This document shows positions 15,514 to 27,020 of a stretch of DNA of 64,000 nucleotides, in pieces. Position 1 is the stretch's first letter, and every line of letters starts with the position of its first letter. Position numbers and translations under genes: made by a program. The stretch comes from Streptococcus mitis (lineage in GTDB: Bacteria; Bacillota; Bacilli; Lactobacillales; Streptococcaceae): positions 1-64,000 of the forward strand of contig NZ_CAMHZQ010000004.1 in NCBI RefSeq assembly GCF_946190275.1, written 5' to 3'. Below the pieces are notes generated by a model. It searched no databases. It was given only the letters and a program-made list of their open reading frames with translations, and was not told the DNA's origin.

Positions 15514-16239
15514 ATGAATGTAAATCAGATTGTACGGATTATTCCTACTTTAAAAGTTAATAATAGAAAATTAAATGAAATATTTTATATAGGAACCCTT
15601 GGCATGAAGGCCTTATTAGAAGAGTCAGCCTTTCTGTCACTAGGTGATCAAACAGGTTTAGAAAAGCTGGTTTTAGAAGAAGCTCCAAGTATGCGCACTC
15701 GTAAGGTAGAGGGAAGAAAAAAACTGGCTAGATTGATTGTCAAGGTGGAAAATCCCTTAGAAATCGAGGCCTTATTAGCTAAAACAGATTCGATTCATCA
15801 ATTATATAAAGGTCAAAATGGCTACGCTTTTGAGATTTTTTCACCCGAAAATGATTTGATTTTGATTCATGCAGAAGATGACAGAGCAAGTCTAGTAGAA
15901 GTAGAAGAAAAGCCTAGATTTCAAACAGATCTGGAGTCAATTTCTTTAAGTAAATTTGAGATTTCTATGGAATTACATTTCCCAACCGATATCGAAAGTT
16001 TCTTGGAATCATCTGAAATTGGGGAATCCCTTGATTTTATTCCAGCACAGGGGCAGGATTTGACTGTGGACAGTACGGTTACCTGGGACTTATCTATGCT
16101 TAAGTTCTTGGTCAACGAATTAGACATAGCAAGTCTTCGTAAGAAGTTTGAGTCTACAGAATATTTTATTCCTAAGTCTGAAAAATTCTTCCTTGGAAAA
16201 GATAGAAATAATGTTGAATTGTGGTTTGAAGAAGTATGA
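15514..16239 (+). CDS. cppA: CppA family protein (C3-degrading proteinase homologue)
   Basis: A 241-residue protein with an N-terminal glyoxalase/bleomycin-resistance-like half (about 1-125) and a C-terminal CppA-specific half. CppA was described in pneumococci as degrading complement C3; there is no signal peptide here, so how it would reach C3 is unclear. I placed the start at ATG 15514 because GGAGGA lies four bases upstream, and GTG 15499 or ATG 15502 would put the ribosome site inside the gene. It overlaps the next gene by four bases (ATGA). Confidence 0.88.
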   Translation: MNVNQIVRIIPTLKVNNRKLNEIFYIGTLGMKALLEESAFLSLGDQTGLEKLVLEEAPSMRTRKVEGRKKLARLIVKVENPLEIEALLAKTDSIHQLYKGQNGYAFEIFSPENDLILIHAEDDRASLVEVEEKPRFQTDLESISLSKFEISMELHFPTDIESFLESSEIGESLDFIPAQGQDLTVDSTVTWDLSMLKFLVNELDIASLRKKFESTEYFIPKSEKFFLGKDRNNVELWFEEV

Positions 16240-17171
16240 AGTGGACCAAGATTATTAAAAAAATAGAAGAACAAATCGAGGCAGGGATTTATCCCGGAGC
16301 CTCTTTTGCGTATTTTAAGGACAATCAATGGACGGAGTTCTATTTAGGCCAGAGTGACCCAGAGCATGGCTTGCAGACTGAGGCAGGACTCGTTTATGAC
16401 ATAGCTAGTGTCAGCAAGGTTGTTGGGGTTGGCACCGTTTTTACCTTCTTGTGGGAAAACGGTCAATTAGATATTGACAGACCAGTAACCGATTTTTTAG
16501 CTGAGAGTGATTATCCAGACATCACTATTCGCCAGCTCTTAACCCACGCTACAGATCTTGATCCTTTTATTCCCAATCGTGATCTTTTAACAGCTTCTGA
16601 ATTAAAGGAAGCTATGTTTCATCTCAAGAGACGAAGTCAGCCAGCCTTTCTTTATTCGGATGTCCATTTTTTACTTTTGGGCTTTATTTTGGAAAGAATC
16701 TTTGATAAGGATTTGGATGAGATTTTACAGGAACAAGTTTGGAATCCTTGGAGAATGACGGAAACTCAATTTGGGCCTGTTGAGCTTGCTGTTCCAACCG
16801 TCAGAGGTGTCGAGGCAGGTCTGGTACATGATCCCAAGGCTCGCCTCCTGGGCAGACATGCAGGGAGTGCTGGTTTGTTTTCGACTGTAAAGGATTTACA
16901 AATCTTTTTAGAACACTATTTAGCAGATGATTTTGCAAGAGATTTGAGTAAAAATTTTTCTCCTTTGGATGACAAGGAACGTTCTTTGGCATGGAATGTG
17001 GAAGGAGATTGGCTAGACCATACGGGCTATACAGGTACCTTTATCATGTGGAATCGTCAGAAGCAAGAAGCGGTCATTTTCCTATCGAATCGTACCTATG
17101 AAAAGGATGAGAGGGCTCAATGGATTTTAGACCGCAATCAAGTGATGGACTTGATTCGCAAAGAAGAGTAA
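16236..17171 (+). CDS. Serine hydrolase, class C beta-lactamase/PBP-like fold
   Basis: The 311-residue product carries the serine beta-lactamase/transpeptidase motifs: SxxK as SVSK (in YDIASVSKVVG, about residue 66), the YxN position as YSD near residue 142, and HTG in DHTGYTGTF near 268 in place of KTG. This is the pattern of class C beta-lactamase-related esterases and D-aminopeptidases rather than true PBPs. No signal peptide or membrane span is visible, so a cytoplasmic esterase or peptidase is likely. Translation is coupled to cppA by ATGA overlap and the EamA exporter follows nine bases later. Confidence 0.87.
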   Translation: MKWTKIIKKIEEQIEAGIYPGASFAYFKDNQWTEFYLGQSDPEHGLQTEAGLVYDIASVSKVVGVGTVFTFLWENGQLDIDRPVTDFLAESDYPDITIRQLLTHATDLDPFIPNRDLLTASELKEAMFHLKRRSQPAFLYSDVHFLLLGFILERIFDKDLDEILQEQVWNPWRMTETQFGPVELAVPTVRGVEAGLVHDPKARLLGRHAGSAGLFSTVKDLQIFLEHYLADDFARDLSKNFSPLDDKERSLAWNVEGDWLDHTGYTGTFIMWNRQKQEAVIFLSNRTYEKDERAQWILDRNQVMDLIRKEE

Positions 17172-17179
17172 GGAGAGAC

Positions 17180-18076
17180 ATGTCAAATAGTTTAAAAGGG
17201 ACTTTATTAACAGTTGTGGCTGGGATTGCTTGGGGCTTGTCAGGAACGAGTGGCCAATACCTGATGGCACACGGAATTTCGGCTCTGGTTTTGACCAACT
17301 TGCGTCTTTTAATCGCTGGTGGAATTCTCATGCTCTTGGCTTATGCTACTGCAAAGGATAGAATGCTGGCCTTTTTAAAGGATAGAAAAAGTTTGCTGTC
17401 TCTTCTCATTTTTGCTCTAATTGGCCTCTTCCTCAATCAATTTGCTTATCTAACTGCTATTCAGGAAACCAATGCAGGGACTGCGACGGTGCTTCAGTAT
17501 GTTTGTCCTGTTGGAATTTTGATTTATAGCTGTATCAAGGATAAGGTGGCACCGACACTGGGAGAGATTGTTTCTATCATATTAGCCATAGGAGGAACCT
17601 TCCTGATTGCAACTCATGGGCAGTTGGACCAGTTATCCATGACACCTTCTGGCTTATTCTGGGGGCTCTTTTCTGCTCTGACTTACGCCCTTTATATTAT
17701 TTTACCCATAGCCTTGATTAAGAAGTGGGGGAGCAGTTTGGTCATCGGTGTGGGAATGGTAATAGCAGGTTTGGTCGCCCTTCCTTTTACAGGGGTTCTA
17801 CAGGCCAATATCCCGACTAGTCTTGATTTTCTCCTTGCTTTTGCGGGTATTATCCTTATCGGGACTGTCTTTGCCTATACAGCTTTCCTTAAAGGAGCCA
17901 GTTTGATAGGACCGGTCAAGTCAAGTTTGTTGGCTTCAATTGAGCCAATATCGGCGGTTTTCTTTGCCTTCTTAATAATGAATGAACAATTTTATCCCAT
18001 TGATTTTCTTGGTATGGCAATGATATTATTTGCTGTAACCCTGATTTCGTTGAAAGATTTACTCTTAGAAAAATAA
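17180..18076 (+). CDS. EamA/DMT-superfamily transporter
   Basis: A 298-residue integral membrane protein with about ten spans in two five-helix EamA repeats; GIAWGLSGTSGQYL and the helix-end EPISAVFFAFLIMNEQF are typical. Members export or import amino acids, metabolites or drugs; the substrate here is unknown. The ATG at 17180 is six bases after AAGGAG. An upstream in-frame start at 17120 would lie inside the preceding gene and add no membrane-like sequence. It is the last gene of the cppA operon. Confidence 0.85.
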   Translation: MSNSLKGTLLTVVAGIAWGLSGTSGQYLMAHGISALVLTNLRLLIAGGILMLLAYATAKDRMLAFLKDRKSLLSLLIFALIGLFLNQFAYLTAIQETNAGTATVLQYVCPVGILIYSCIKDKVAPTLGEIVSIILAIGGTFLIATHGQLDQLSMTPSGLFWGLFSALTYALYIILPIALIKKWGSSLVIGVGMVIAGLVALPFTGVLQANIPTSLDFLLAFAGIILIGTVFAYTAFLKGASLIGPVKSSLLASIEPISAVFFAFLIMNEQFYPIDFLGMAMILFAVTLISLKDLLLEK

Positions 18077-18107
18077 AAAGACTCTTTGTCCGTGACAGAG
18101 AGTTTTT
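18077..18107 (+). terminator. Terminator of the cppA operon
   Basis: A 14-bp stem AAAGACTCTTTGTC/GACAGAGAGTTTTT with two wobble pairs, CGT loop and built-in T run. Confidence 0.85.
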
Positions 18108-18120
18108 GCATAGTATTTTA

Positions 18121-18226
18121 TACTCAATGAAAATCAAAGAGCAAACTAGGAAACTAGCCGCAGGCTGTACTTGAGTACGGCAAGGCGACGTTGAAGCGGT
18201 TTGAATTTGATTTTCGAAGAGTATTA
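18121..18226 (-). repeat. BOX-type repeat, shortened copy 1
   Basis: It starts with TACTCAATGAAAATCAAA and ends with TTTTCGAAGAGTATTA, the two ends common to all four copies in the window. It contains ACGGCAAGGCGACG, part of the boxA sequence used for the BOX-A1R typing primer. At about 106 bp it lacks most of the boxB region. Its last TTA doubles as the stop codon complement of the gntR-type gene on the minus strand. Confidence 0.85.
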
Positions 18227-18931
18227 ATTGTTTTCAAGATAAAATTCAAAGCGTTCGCCTACATACTGACTTTTTACGTATTCAAAAGCTGTCCCGTCTT
18301 CTAGGTAGGAAACCTGAGTCAGCCCAAGAATAGCATGTCCTTTTTCAACTTCCAAATAGTGAGCGATTTTTTCCTTAGCAAGGCGAGCATAGATGGTCTG
18401 TTGTGATTTGCCGATACGATAGCCATGTTTTTGTAGAGTCTGGAAGAAATGACTAGTAATTTCTTCTTTTTTAAAGTCCTTAATGAATTTTTCAGGAATA
18501 GAAGCAACTTCATAAACCAGAGGGACTTGGTCGGCATAGCGGACCCGTTCCATTCGGATAATATTCTCCGTTGGAGAAATTCCTAGCTTGGCAACTTCCT
18601 GCTCATTGGGAATAGTTTTTCTGTAGGAAATGAGTTGGCTAGAGGGTACTTTACCTTGGGACTTAACAATTTCAGTAAAACTGGTTGTCCCTCGCATCTT
18701 TTCTTGTACACGTGTACTGGATACAAAGGTGCCACTTCCAACTCTGCGCTCTAAAACACCTTCTTCGACCAAGAGGGAAATAGCTTGTCGGAGGGTCATG
18801 CGACTGACCGCAAACTGCTCTGCTAAGTCTCGTTCACTAGGAAGCCTCTCCCCAATAGCCCAACGATGTTCGTCAATATCCTTTTTAATCTGATCATGGA
18901 TTTTCATATAAGCAGGTAGCATATTTTTCAC
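18224..18931 (-). CDS. GntR family regulator with UTRA domain (HutC type)
   Basis: The 235-residue product has a winged helix-turn-helix (IGERLPSERDLAEQFAVSRM, VGSGTFV, residues about 22-75) and a UTRA effector domain (about 90-232). The start is GTG 18931 or ATG 18922; both give the whole HTH domain and neither has a strong ribosome site. It is divergent from guaA with back-to-back promoters, so it might regulate guaA, but HutC-type proteins more often sense sugars or amines and the target is unknown. The TAA stop lies within the end of a BOX repeat. Confidence 0.88.
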   Translation of the reverse strand: MKNMLPAYMKIHDQIKKDIDEHRWAIGERLPSERDLAEQFAVSRMTLRQAISLLVEEGVLERRVGSGTFVSSTRVQEKMRGTTSFTEIVKSQGKVPSSQLISYRKTIPNEQEVAKLGISPTENIIRMERVRYADQVPLVYEVASIPEKFIKDFKKEEITSHFFQTLQKHGYRIGKSQQTIYARLAKEKIAHYLEVEKGHAILGLTQVSYLEDGTAFEYVKSQYVGERFEFYLENN

Positions 18932-18951
18932 TTCATTTCTATCTTTTCTCT

Positions 18952-18981
18952 ATTGTACCTCAATAAACTAGAAAAAGTCAA
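18952..18981 (-). promoter_or_regulatory. Promoter of the GntR gene
   Basis: On the minus strand TTGACT (18981-18976) and TACAAT (18957-18952) are separated by 18 bases. Confidence 0.65.
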
Positions 18982-18997
18982 TCTTCGCCTTGTTTAG

Positions 18998-19027
18998 TTG
19001 GTAATTCGCCCTTATTTGTGATAGAAT
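18998..19027 (+). promoter_or_regulatory. Promoter of guaA
   Basis: TTGGTA (18998-19003) and TAGAAT (19022-19027) are 18 bases apart, 36 bases before the ATG. The short leader has room only for the ribosome site, and no purine riboswitch is visible. Confidence 0.6.
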
Positions 19028-19063
19028 ATTGAAAAAAGATATTTCTTTTGAGAAAGGAAAAAG

Positions 19064-20626
19064 ATGAGCAACATTTCAACTGATTTGCAAGATGTAGAAA
19101 AAATCATCGTATTGGACTATGGTAGCCAGTACAACCAGCTGATTTCACGCCGTATCCGTGAGATTGGCGTTTTTTCAGAACTAAAAAGTCATAAAATTTC
19201 AGCTGCTGAAGTTCGTGAAATTAATCCTGTAGGAATCATCCTTTCAGGTGGTCCAAACTCTGTATATGAAGATGGTTCATTCGATATTGACCCAGAAATC
19301 TTCGAACTCGGAATTCCTATTTTGGGAATTTGTTACGGTATGCAGTTATTGACCCATAAACTTGGAGGAAAAGTTGTTCCTGCAGGTGATGCTGGAAATC
19401 GTGAATACGGTCAGTCAACCCTAACACATACACCATCAGCGCTTTTTGAATCAACACCTGATGAACAAACTGTATTGATGAGCCATGGTGATGCGGTTAC
19501 TGAAATTCCTGCTGACTTTGTTCGTACAGGTACATCAGCTGACTGCCCATACGCAGCCATCGAAAATCCAGATAAACACATTTACGGTATCCAATTCCAT
19601 CCAGAAGTTCGTCATTCTGTATACGGGAATGATATCCTTCGTAACTTTGCCCTTAACATCTGTAAGGCTAAAGGCGACTGGACAATGGATAACTTCATCG
19701 ACATGCAGATCCAAAAAATCCGTGAGACTGTCGGTGGTAAACGTGTCCTTCTTGGTCTATCAGGTGGTGTTGACTCTTCAGTTGTTGGAGTTCTTCTCCA
19801 AAAAGCGATTGGCGATCAATTGATCTGTATCTTCGTGGATCACGGTCTTCTTCGTAAAGGAGAAGCGGATCAAGTTATGGACATGCTTGGTGGTAAGTTT
19901 GGTTTGAATATCGTCAAAGCAGACGCTGCTAAACGTTTCCTTGATAAACTTGCTGGCGTTTCTGATCCTGAACAAAAACGTAAAATCATCGGTAACGAGT
20001 TTGTCTATGTCTTCGATGACGAAGCAAGCAAGCTCAAAGATGTGAAATTCCTTGCTCAAGGTACCTTATACACAGACGTTATCGAGTCTGGTACAGATAC
20101 AGCTCAAACTATTAAGTCACACCACAACGTGGGTGGTCTTCCAGAAGACATGCAGTTTGAATTGATCGAACCACTCAACACTCTTTATAAGGACGAAGTT
20201 CGTGCCCTAGGTACAGAGCTTGGTATGCCAGACCACATCGTATGGCGCCAACCATTCCCAGGACCAGGACTTGCTATCCGTGTCATGGGAGAAATTACTG
20301 AAGAAAAACTTGAAACAGTTCGCGAATCAGACGCTATCCTACGTGAAGAAATTGCCAAAGCTGGACTTGACCGCGATATCTGGCAATACTTCACAGTGAA
20401 CACAGGCGTTCGTTCAGTCGGTGTTATGGGTGACGGTCGTACATATGACTACACAATTGCAATCCGTGCCATCACCTCTATCGATGGTATGACAGCTGAC
20501 TTTGCCAAAATTCCTTGGGAAATCCTTCAAAAAATCTCAGTACGTATCGTAAACGAAGTGGACCACGTTAACCGTATCGTCTACGATATTACAAGTAAAC
20601 CACCTGCAACCGTTGAGTGGGAGTAG
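19064..20626 (+). CDS. guaA: GMP synthase (glutamine-hydrolysing)
   Basis: A 520-residue enzyme that converts XMP to GMP with glutamine and ATP. The N-terminal class I amidotransferase has the nucleophile Cys90 in GICYGMQLL and the His-Glu pair in [11 protein letters not shown]. The ATP-pyrophosphatase domain has the P-loop LSGGVDSS near residue 230, and the C-terminal dimerisation domain ends in the conserved [12 protein letters not shown]. Length is standard. The gene is alone between its promoter and a terminator. Confidence 0.97.
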   Translation: MSNISTDLQDVEKIIVLDYGSQYNQLISRRIREIGVFSELKSHKISAAEVREINPVGIILSGGPNSVYEDGSFDIDPEIFELGIPILGICYGMQLLTHKLGGKVVPAGDAGNREYGQSTLTHTPSALFESTPDEQTVLMSHGDAVTEIPADFVRTGTSADCPYAAIENPDKHIYGIQFHPEVRHSVYGNDILRNFALNICKAKGDWTMDNFIDMQIQKIRETVGGKRVLLGLSGGVDSSVVGVLLQKAIGDQLICIFVDHGLLRKGEADQVMDMLGGKFGLNIVKADAAKRFLDKLAGVSDPEQKRKIIGNEFVYVFDDEASKLKDVKFLAQGTLYTDVIESGTDTAQTIKSHHNVGGLPEDMQFELIEPLNTLYKDEVRALGTELGMPDHIVWRQPFPGPGLAIRVMGEITEEKLETVRESDAILREEIAKAGLDRDIWQYFTVNTGVRSVGVMGDGRTYDYTIAIRAITSIDGMTADFAKIPWEILQKISVRIVNEVDHVNRIVYDITSKPPATVEWE

Positions 20627-20659
20627 TCATCTAAGGACTGATTTATGTAGTTTAACGAG

Positions 20660-20685
20660 CCAGTATCATTGGATACTGGTTTTTA
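20660..20685 (+). terminator. Terminator of guaA
   Basis: The perfect 8-bp stem CCAGTATC/GATACTGG with a four-base loop and a T tail. Confidence 0.9.
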
Positions 20686-20760
20686 CTTTATCTGGATTTT
20701 TGACCACTTGTTAAAACTAGGTTAATTTTCGACAATTTATCAGTCATTATGAAAATCTTA

Positions 20761-20875
20761 TACTCAATGAAAATCAAAAAGCAAACTAGGAAGCTAGCCG
20801 CAGGTTGCTCAAAACAGTGTTTTGAGGTTGCAGATGGAAGCTGATGTGGTTTGAAGAGATTTTCGAAGAGTATTA
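20761..20875 (-). repeat. BOX-type repeat, shortened copy 2
   Basis: A 115-bp copy with the common ends TACTCAATGAAAATCAAA and TTTTCGAAGAGTATTA. It holds the inner hairpin AAAACAGTGTTTT and lacks the boxA primer segment and the direct-repeat part of boxB. It fills much of the guaA-U32 gap, where nothing else apart from a terminator and a promoter is visible. Confidence 0.82.
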
Positions 20876-20909
20876 AAAGATTAGAATTGTCAAAACAATC
20901 TGTCTAGGC

Positions 20910-20938
20910 TTGATTTTATCGCTTATTTACTATAAAAT
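20910..20938 (+). promoter_or_regulatory. Promoter of the U32 gene
   Basis: TTGATT (20910-20915) and TAAAAT (20933-20938) are separated by 17 bases. Confidence 0.6.
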
Positions 20939-20983
20939 GAGAAGGAAAAACGTCAAACTTTTATATTGCAAATAGGAGAAAAC

Positions 20984-22270
20984 ATGACAAAAACATTAAA
21001 ACGTCCTGAGGTTTTATCACCTGCAGGGACTTTAGAGAAGTTAAAAGTAGCTGTTCAGTATGGGGCAGATGCTGTCTTTATCGGTGGTCAGGCCTATGGT
21101 CTTCGTAGCCGTGCAGGAAACTTTACCTTTGAACAGATGGAAGAAGGTGTCCAGTTTGCGGCCAAGTATGGTGCTAAGGTTTATGTGGCTGCCAATATGG
21201 TTATGCACGAAGGAAATGAAGCTGGTGCTGGTGAGTGGTTCCGTAAACTACGTGATATCGGCATTGCGGCAGTTATCGTGTCTGATCCAGCCTTGATTAT
21301 GATTGCAGCGACTGAAGCACCAGGCCTTGAAATTCACCTTTCAACTCAAGCCAGTGCGACTAACTATGAAACTCTTGAGTTCTGGAAAGAACTGGGCTTG
21401 ACTCGTGTCGTTTTGGCGCGTGAGGTTTCAATGGAAGAATTGGCAGAAATCCGCAAACGTACAGATGTTGAGATTGAAGCCTTTGTCCACGGAGCCATGT
21501 GTATTTCTTACTCTGGTCGTTGTACTCTTTCAAACCACATGAGTATGCGTGATGCTAACCGTGGTGGATGCTCTCAGTCATGCCGTTGGAAATATGACCT
21601 CTACGATATGCCATTTGGGAAAGAACGCAAGAGTTTGAAAGGTGAAATTCCTGAAGAATTTTCAATGTCAGCTGTTGATATGTCCATGATTGACCATATC
21701 CCAGATATGATTGAAAATGGTGTGGACAGTCTGAAGATCGAAGGACGTATGAAGTCTATTCACTACGTATCAACAGTAACCAACTGCTACAAGGCAGCTG
21801 TTGATGCTTATCTAGAAAGTCCAGAGAAGTTTGAAGCTATCAAGCAAGACTTGATTGATGAGATGTGGAAGGTTGCCCAACGTGAATTAGCAACAGGTTT
21901 CTACTACGGTACACCATCTGAAAATGAACAGTTATTTGGTGCTCGTCGTAAAATACCTGAGTACAAGTTTGTCGCTGAAGTGGTTTCTTATGATGATGCG
22001 ACACAAACAGCAACCATTCGTCAACGGAATGTCATTAACGAAGGAGACCAAGTAGAGTTTTATGGCCCAGGTTTCCGTCACTTTGAAACTTATATCGAAG
22101 ATTTGCATGATGCCAAAGGCAATAAAATTGACCGCGCTCCAAATCCGATGGAACTCTTGACAATCAAGGTTCCACAACCTGTTCAAGCAGGAGACATGGT
22201 TCGCGCTCTCAAAGAGGGTCTCATCAATCTTTATAAGGAAGATGGAACCAGCGTCACAGTTCGTGCTTAA
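20984..22270 (+). CDS. U32 family protein, TrhP-like tRNA hydroxylation enzyme
   Basis: A 428-residue member of the U32 family. The family signature EAFVHGAMCISYSGRC is present (about 166-181), followed by further cysteines in GGCSQSCRWKYDLYD that would complete a 4Fe-4S site. The family was long called collagenase-like peptidases; members such as E. coli YegQ and B. subtilis YrrN/YrrO take part in prephenate-dependent hydroxylation of tRNA U34, the more likely role here. The ATG at 20984 follows GGAGAAAAC. The paired second U32 gene often found beside it is not in this window. Confidence 0.85.
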   Translation: MTKTLKRPEVLSPAGTLEKLKVAVQYGADAVFIGGQAYGLRSRAGNFTFEQMEEGVQFAAKYGAKVYVAANMVMHEGNEAGAGEWFRKLRDIGIAAVIVSDPALIMIAATEAPGLEIHLSTQASATNYETLEFWKELGLTRVVLAREVSMEELAEIRKRTDVEIEAFVHGAMCISYSGRCTLSNHMSMRDANRGGCSQSCRWKYDLYDMPFGKERKSLKGEIPEEFSMSAVDMSMIDHIPDMIENGVDSLKIEGRMKSIHYVSTVTNCYKAAVDAYLESPEKFEAIKQDLIDEMWKVAQRELATGFYYGTPSENEQLFGARRKIPEYKFVAEVVSYDDATQTATIRQRNVINEGDQVEFYGPGFRHFETYIEDLHDAKGNKIDRAPNPMELLTIKVPQPVQAGDMVRALKEGLINLYKEDGTSVTVRA

Positions 22271-22277
22271 TAAACAT

Positions 22278-22320
22278 GTAGGAGATGAAAGCTTTCTAGT
22301 TGCTTTCCCTTTAATCCTAC
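22278..22320 (+). other. Two-part hairpin after the U32 gene
   Basis: GTAGGA (22278-22283) pairs with TCCTAC (22315-22320), and inside it GAAAGC (22287-22292) pairs with GCTTTC (22302-22307). There is no T tract, so it is not a terminator by itself; the true terminator follows 40 bases later. It may stabilise the mRNA 3' end or be part of a small RNA. Confidence 0.5.
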
Positions 22321-22361
22321 TTACTAAAGAGCATTAGATTAAAGAAAATATATTAATTTTC

Positions 22362-22386
22362 ATCCGAGATTACATCTCGGATTTTT
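22362..22386 (+). terminator. Terminator upstream of the ATP synthase operon
   Basis: The perfect 9-bp stem ATCCGAGAT/ATCTCGGAT with a TAC loop and T run. Confidence 0.9.
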
Positions 22387-22519
22387 CAATATTTTTCAGA
22401 AAGGTCTAGATAATGGTCGGATTTATTACAAGTTTTTTACAAAGTTTTCTATATAATAGGCTTAAAAATAGTAAAATTGTAAATAATTTTCATTAAACGC
22501 TTTCAATGTTAGTAAAAAG

Positions 22520-22548
22520 TTGACAAATCCAATTTTTAGGACTAAACT
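22520..22548 (+). promoter_or_regulatory. Promoter of the atp operon
   Basis: A perfect -35 TTGACA (22520-22525), 17-base spacer and TAAACT (22543-22548). A partial cre-like palindrome (ATTAAACGCTTTCAAT, 22492-22507) lies just upstream, with two mismatches to consensus, so CcpA control is only possible. Confidence 0.78.
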
Positions 22549-22583
22549 AAGTAAGTAAATTTTAATTAAAAGGAGAATTCGTC

Positions 22584-22784
22584 ATGAATTTAACATTTTT
22601 CGGTCTATGTCTTGCCTGTATGGGTGTGTCTCTTGGTGAGGGTATGTTGATGAATGGTTTGTTGAAATCAGTAGCTCGCCAACCAGATATTATCGCTGAG
22701 TTTCGTAGCTTGATGTTTTTAGGGGTTGCCTTTATTGAAGGAACTTTCTTCGTAACTCTTGTCTTCTCATTTATTATTAAATAA
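22584..22784 (+). CDS. atpE: ATP synthase Fo subunit c
   Basis: A 66-residue hairpin of two membrane helices forming the rotor ring. The polar loop is ARQPD and the proton carrier is Glu52 in FIEGTFF. Residues Gly14, Gly18, Gly20, Met23, Phe45, Val48 and Ala49, positions where optochin-resistance changes are known in pneumococci, all carry the residue I know from sensitive strains. The order with c before a is the streptococcal arrangement. AAGGAG precedes the ATG. Confidence 0.96.
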   Translation: MNLTFFGLCLACMGVSLGEGMLMNGLLKSVARQPDIIAEFRSLMFLGVAFIEGTFFVTLVFSFIIK

Positions 22785-22816
22785 CGAAATATAAATTGGA
22801 GAAGGGAGAATGTTAG

Positions 22817-23530
22817 ATGGAAGAAAGTATCAATCCAACCATCAATATTGGTCCTGTTACCTTTGATTTAACTTTGACAGCCTTGACTTTGCTGTCTGTG
22901 TTTCTGATTTTTGCATTTATCTATTGGGCAAGTCGTAATATGACCTTGAAACCCAAAGGTAAACAAAATGTACTAGAGTATCTCTATGATTTTGTAATTG
23001 GATTTACAGAACCTAACCTTGGTTCCCACTACATGAAAGATTACTCACTCTTTTACTTATGTTTATTTCTTTTTATGGTCATCGCCAATAATCTTGGTTT
23101 GATGGCTAAACTTCAAACAACAGATGGGACAAACCTTTGGACATCGCCAACTGCAAATCTTTCATTTGACCTTGTCTTGTCTTTCTGTATTATTGTGATG
23201 GCGCACATTGAGGGGATTCGTCGTCGTGGGATTAAACAATACCTAAAAGGTTTTGTAACTCCTGCATTTATGACACCGATGAATCTACTTGAAGAAGTCA
23301 CGAATTTCCTTTCTCTTGCTTTGCGGATTTTTGGGAATATCTTTGCAGGTGAAGTAATGACAAGCTTGCTTCTCTTACTTTCACATCAGGCTATTTTTTG
23401 GTATCCAATCGCATTTGGGACAAACTTAGTTTGGACTGCATTTTCCGTGTTCATTTCTTGTGTACAGGCCTATGTCTTTACACTATTATCCTCTATGTAC
23501 CTAGGAAATAAAATTAATGATGAAGAGTAG
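22817..23530 (+). CDS. atpB: ATP synthase Fo subunit a
   Basis: A 237-residue membrane protein with about six spans forming the proton half-channels. The essential arginine lies in the helix [16 protein letters not shown] (about residues 163-178), and the C-terminus has the usual [13 protein letters not shown]. It follows atpE by 32 bases with an AAGGGAGAA ribosome site. Confidence 0.95.
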   Translation: MEESINPTINIGPVTFDLTLTALTLLSVFLIFAFIYWASRNMTLKPKGKQNVLEYLYDFVIGFTEPNLGSHYMKDYSLFYLCLFLFMVIANNLGLMAKLQTTDGTNLWTSPTANLSFDLVLSFCIIVMAHIEGIRRRGIKQYLKGFVTPAFMTPMNLLEEVTNFLSLALRIFGNIFAGEVMTSLLLLLSHQAIFWYPIAFGTNLVWTAFSVFISCVQAYVFTLLSSMYLGNKINDEE

Positions 23531-23543
23531 AAAGGAGTAACTG

Positions 23544-24037
23544 ATGCACGTAACAGTAGGTGAATTAATTGGTAATTTTATTTTAATCGCTGGCTCTTTT
23601 ATCCTTTTGCTAGTCTTGATTAAAAAATTTGCATGGTCTAATATTACAGGCATTTTCGAAGAAAGAGCTGAAAAAATTGCTTCAGATATTGACAGAGCTG
23701 AAGAAGCACGTCAAAAAGCAGAAGTATTGGCTCAAAAACGCGAAGATGAATTGGCTGGTAGCCGTAAAGAAGCTAAGACAATCATTGAGAATGCGAAAGA
23801 AACAGCTGAGAAAAGTAAAGCTAGTATTTTAGCAGATGCTAAACTAGAAGCAGGACGCTTAAAAGAAAAAGCAAACCAAGAAATTGCTCAAAACAAAGCT
23901 GAAGCTTTACAAAGCGTTAAGGGTGAGGTAGCAGATTTGACAATCAGCTTAGCTGGTAAAATCATCTCACAAAACCTTGACGGTCATGCCCATAAAGAAC
24001 TCATTGATCAGTATATCGATCAGCTAGGAGAAGCTTA

Positions 24038-24038
<1 letters not shown>
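23544..24038 (+). CDS. atpF: ATP synthase Fo subunit b
   Basis: A 164-residue stator stalk protein: one membrane helix near residues 7-27 ([17 protein letters not shown]), then a long charged coiled coil rich in Ala, Glu and Lys. Its stop overlaps the atpH ATG by one base (TAATG), so the two stator subunits are made together. Confidence 0.95.
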
Positions 24039-26094
<2,056 letters not shown>

Positions 26095-26109
26095 GAATAG
26101 AGGTGTCAG

Positions 26110-26988
26110 ATGGCAGTATCTCTAAATGATATTAAAACAAAAATCGCCTCAACAAAAAATACGAGTCAAATCACTAATGCCATGCAAATGGTATCGGCTG
26201 CTAAGCTAGGTCGCTCTGAAGAAGCAGCTCGTAACTTCCAAGTCTATGCTCAGAAAGTTCGCAAACTTTTGACAGATATTCTTCATGGTAATGGAGCTGG
26301 TGGTTCAACCAATCCGATGTTGATTAGCCGTCCCGTGAAGAAGACAGGCTATATCGTCATTACTTCAGATCGCGGTTTGGTTGGAGGTTATAATTCTTCT
26401 ATTCTGAAAGCCGTTATGGAGTTGAAGGAAGAATACCATCCAGACGGTAAAGGTTTTGAAATGATCTGTATCGGTGGAATGGGAGCTGATTTCTTTAAGG
26501 CTCGTGGTATTCAACCACTTTATGAATTACGTGGCTTGGCAGACCAACCTAGCTTTGATGAAGTTCGTAAGATTATTTCAAAAACTGTTGAAATGTACCA
26601 AAATGAACTCTTTGATGAGCTTTATGTTTGCTACAACCACCATGTCAATACGCTAACCAGTCAAATGCGTGTGGAACAAATGCTTCCGATTGTTGACTTG
26701 GATCCCAATGAAGCGGATGAAGACTACAGCTTGACTTTTGAATTAGAGACAGGCCGAGAAGAAATTTTGGAGCAGTTGTTGCCTCAGTTTGCAGAAAGTA
26801 TGATTTACGGGGCTATTATCGATGCCAAGACAGCTGAAAATGCTGCCGGTATGACAGCCATGCAAACAGCGACAGATAATGCTAAGAAAGTCATTAATGA
26901 TTTGACAATTCAGTATAACCGTGCCAGACAGGCGGCGATTACACAAGAAATTACAGAAATCGTAGCGGGTGCTAGTGCCTTAGAATAG
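26110..26988 (+). CDS. atpG: ATP synthase F1 subunit gamma
   Basis: A 292-residue central rotor shaft with the conserved N-terminal coil ([20 protein letters not shown]), [12 protein letters not shown] near residue 84, and the C-terminal coil [20 protein letters not shown]. It is followed by 199 bases without a gene, mostly a BOX element, before atpD. Confidence 0.96.
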   Translation: MAVSLNDIKTKIASTKNTSQITNAMQMVSAAKLGRSEEAARNFQVYAQKVRKLLTDILHGNGAGGSTNPMLISRPVKKTGYIVITSDRGLVGGYNSSILKAVMELKEEYHPDGKGFEMICIGGMGADFFKARGIQPLYELRGLADQPSFDEVRKIISKTVEMYQNELFDELYVCYNHHVNTLTSQMRVEQMLPIVDLDPNEADEDYSLTFELETGREEILEQLLPQFAESMIYGAIIDAKTAENAAGMTAMQTATDNAKKVINDLTIQYNRARQAAITQEITEIVAGASALE

Positions 26989-27020
26989 GCTCTAGTCCAG
27001 CTCGTATGAAAATGAACTTA

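Noticed and set aside
16236..17171. A beta-lactamase conferring antibiotic resistance
   Set aside because: It has SxxK but YSD and HTG in place of the usual motifs and no signal peptide, so an esterase or peptidase is more likely.
19004..19063. Purine riboswitch before guaA
   Set aside because: The predicted leader is only about 30 bases, too short for the aptamer.
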